Shown: piece after piece, positions 63,750-64,000 of the stretch
Position numbering within the stretch: the stretch's first letter is position 1
Layout of the letters: each line of letters opens with the position of its first letter
Assembly: GCA_025736915.1 (NCBI GenBank)
Contig: CP107049.1
Location: 2,418,001-2,482,000 of the forward strand
Reading direction: 5' to 3'
Source of the DNA: Acinetobacter nosocomialis
Lineage (GTDB): Bacteria > Pseudomonadota > Gammaproteobacteria > Pseudomonadales > Moraxellaceae
DNA length: 64,000 nt
The notes under the pieces: model-generated
What the model was told of the DNA's origin: nothing
Database searches by the model: none
The model's input: only the letters and a program-made list of their open reading frames with translations
Translations under genes and position numbers: made by a program

Positions 63750-64000
63750 AGTGCACTCACTCGATAAATAGCGACTTCACCAAACAAATTCGGAACATGT
63801 TTGCTTAACAGGCTTCCCTGCTGGTTTCCATTGACGGCGAGTCGATTAATAATTTGTATTTGATTTTCCGCACATAGTGCTTCGAAATCTTTAAACGTAC
63901 ATAAATGAATGTTGGGGGTGTTATACCACATATATGGTAGAGCATCCGATACAGGCATCATCCCTTTTAATGCTAGAAAAGAGCGAGTCTTCCAGTGTGC
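63746..64000 (-). CDS. metW: Methionine biosynthesis protein MetW, C-terminal part (cut by window edge)
   Basis: The open frame continues past the right edge of the window. The visible 84 residues read AHWKTRSFLALKGMMPVSDALPYMWYNTPNIHLCTFKDFEAL and end QGSLLSKHVPNLFGEVAIYRVSAL. The MPVSDALPYMWYNTPNIHxCT block and the NLxGExxIYR ending are the MetW C-terminus as I recall it from Pseudomonas. MetW partners MetX in homoserine acyltransfer; metX would be expected just beyond the edge. The internal ATG at 63961 is not the start. Confidence 0.88.
   Translation of the reverse strand, partial: AHWKTRSFLALKGMMPVSDALPYMWYNTPNIHLCTFKDFEALCAENQIQIINRLAVNGNQQGSLLSKHVPNLFGEVAIYRVSAL

Overview
The window is a stretch of core chromosome from a gamma-proteobacterium of the genus Acinetobacter, most likely the A. 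calcoaceticus-baumannii complex. This rests on the AT-rich sequence, on KatG, LeuBCD, TonB, InfA, LpsB-like and Uup proteins that look typical of the genus, and on a LysR - leuC - leuD - leuB - asd - fimV - truA order that I recall from Pseudomonas. I see no prophage, IS element, CRISPR array, rRNA or tRNA. About 64 genes are supported, including rpmG, a 5' fragment of katG, a 3' fragment of metW, and one gene broken by a stop codon.

Layout. 1-6.7 kb: start of katG, ptsP and rppH (nitrogen PTS and RNA decapping), a HAD phosphatase, a DUF2252 protein and an HExxH membrane protein. 7-12.4 kb: LysR regulator, DUF2061 protein and the leucine genes leuC, leuD, (lipoprotein), leuB. 12.4-20.8 kb: small secreted proteins, infA, AraC regulator, truA, asparaginase, a FimV divided between two genes, and asd. 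21-31.6 kb: EEP-family hydrolase, a structured intergenic region before gltP, LOS core glycosyltransferase, LpxL-type acyltransferase, LysE exporter, acyltransferase 3, uup, slyX, and a quinone-reductase-like gene facing an HxlR regulator. 32-43 kb: topA, HdeD-like protein, UvrD-type helicase, RRM protein, broken ASCH gene, YbaL antiporter, rpmG and rpmB. 43-49 kb: aldehyde dehydrogenase facing a TetR regulator, purU, tonB-exbB-exbD, msrA. 49-55 kb: DUF4105 protein, folA, thyA, two related small membrane proteins, lgt, NRDE protein. 55-61 kb: two Tat-exported PhoX-type proteins and tatABC. 61-64 kb: AEC permease, rdgB, Sel1 protein, end of metW.

Two regulatory findings stand out. (1) Between 22.08 and 22.33 kb lies what looks like a GacA-activated, CsrA/RsmA-sequestering small RNA. 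It has a near-perfect TGTAAG-N6-CTTACA upstream element, a promoter placed so that the element is centred near -65, and a transcript of about 170 nt with seven exposed GGA motifs, three of them in hairpin loops including that of the terminal hairpin. (2) Each of the three transcription units of the tatABC / PhoX / PhoX cluster is preceded by four 7-base Pho-type repeats at exact 11-base spacing. This suggests that a Tat translocase and two Tat-exported phosphatases are co-induced by phosphate starvation. Smaller findings are a family of dispersed palindromic repeats (two copies in opposite orientation), a perfect TetR-type operator, metal-regulator-like palindromes before tonB, and a nonsense mutation in the ASCH gene.
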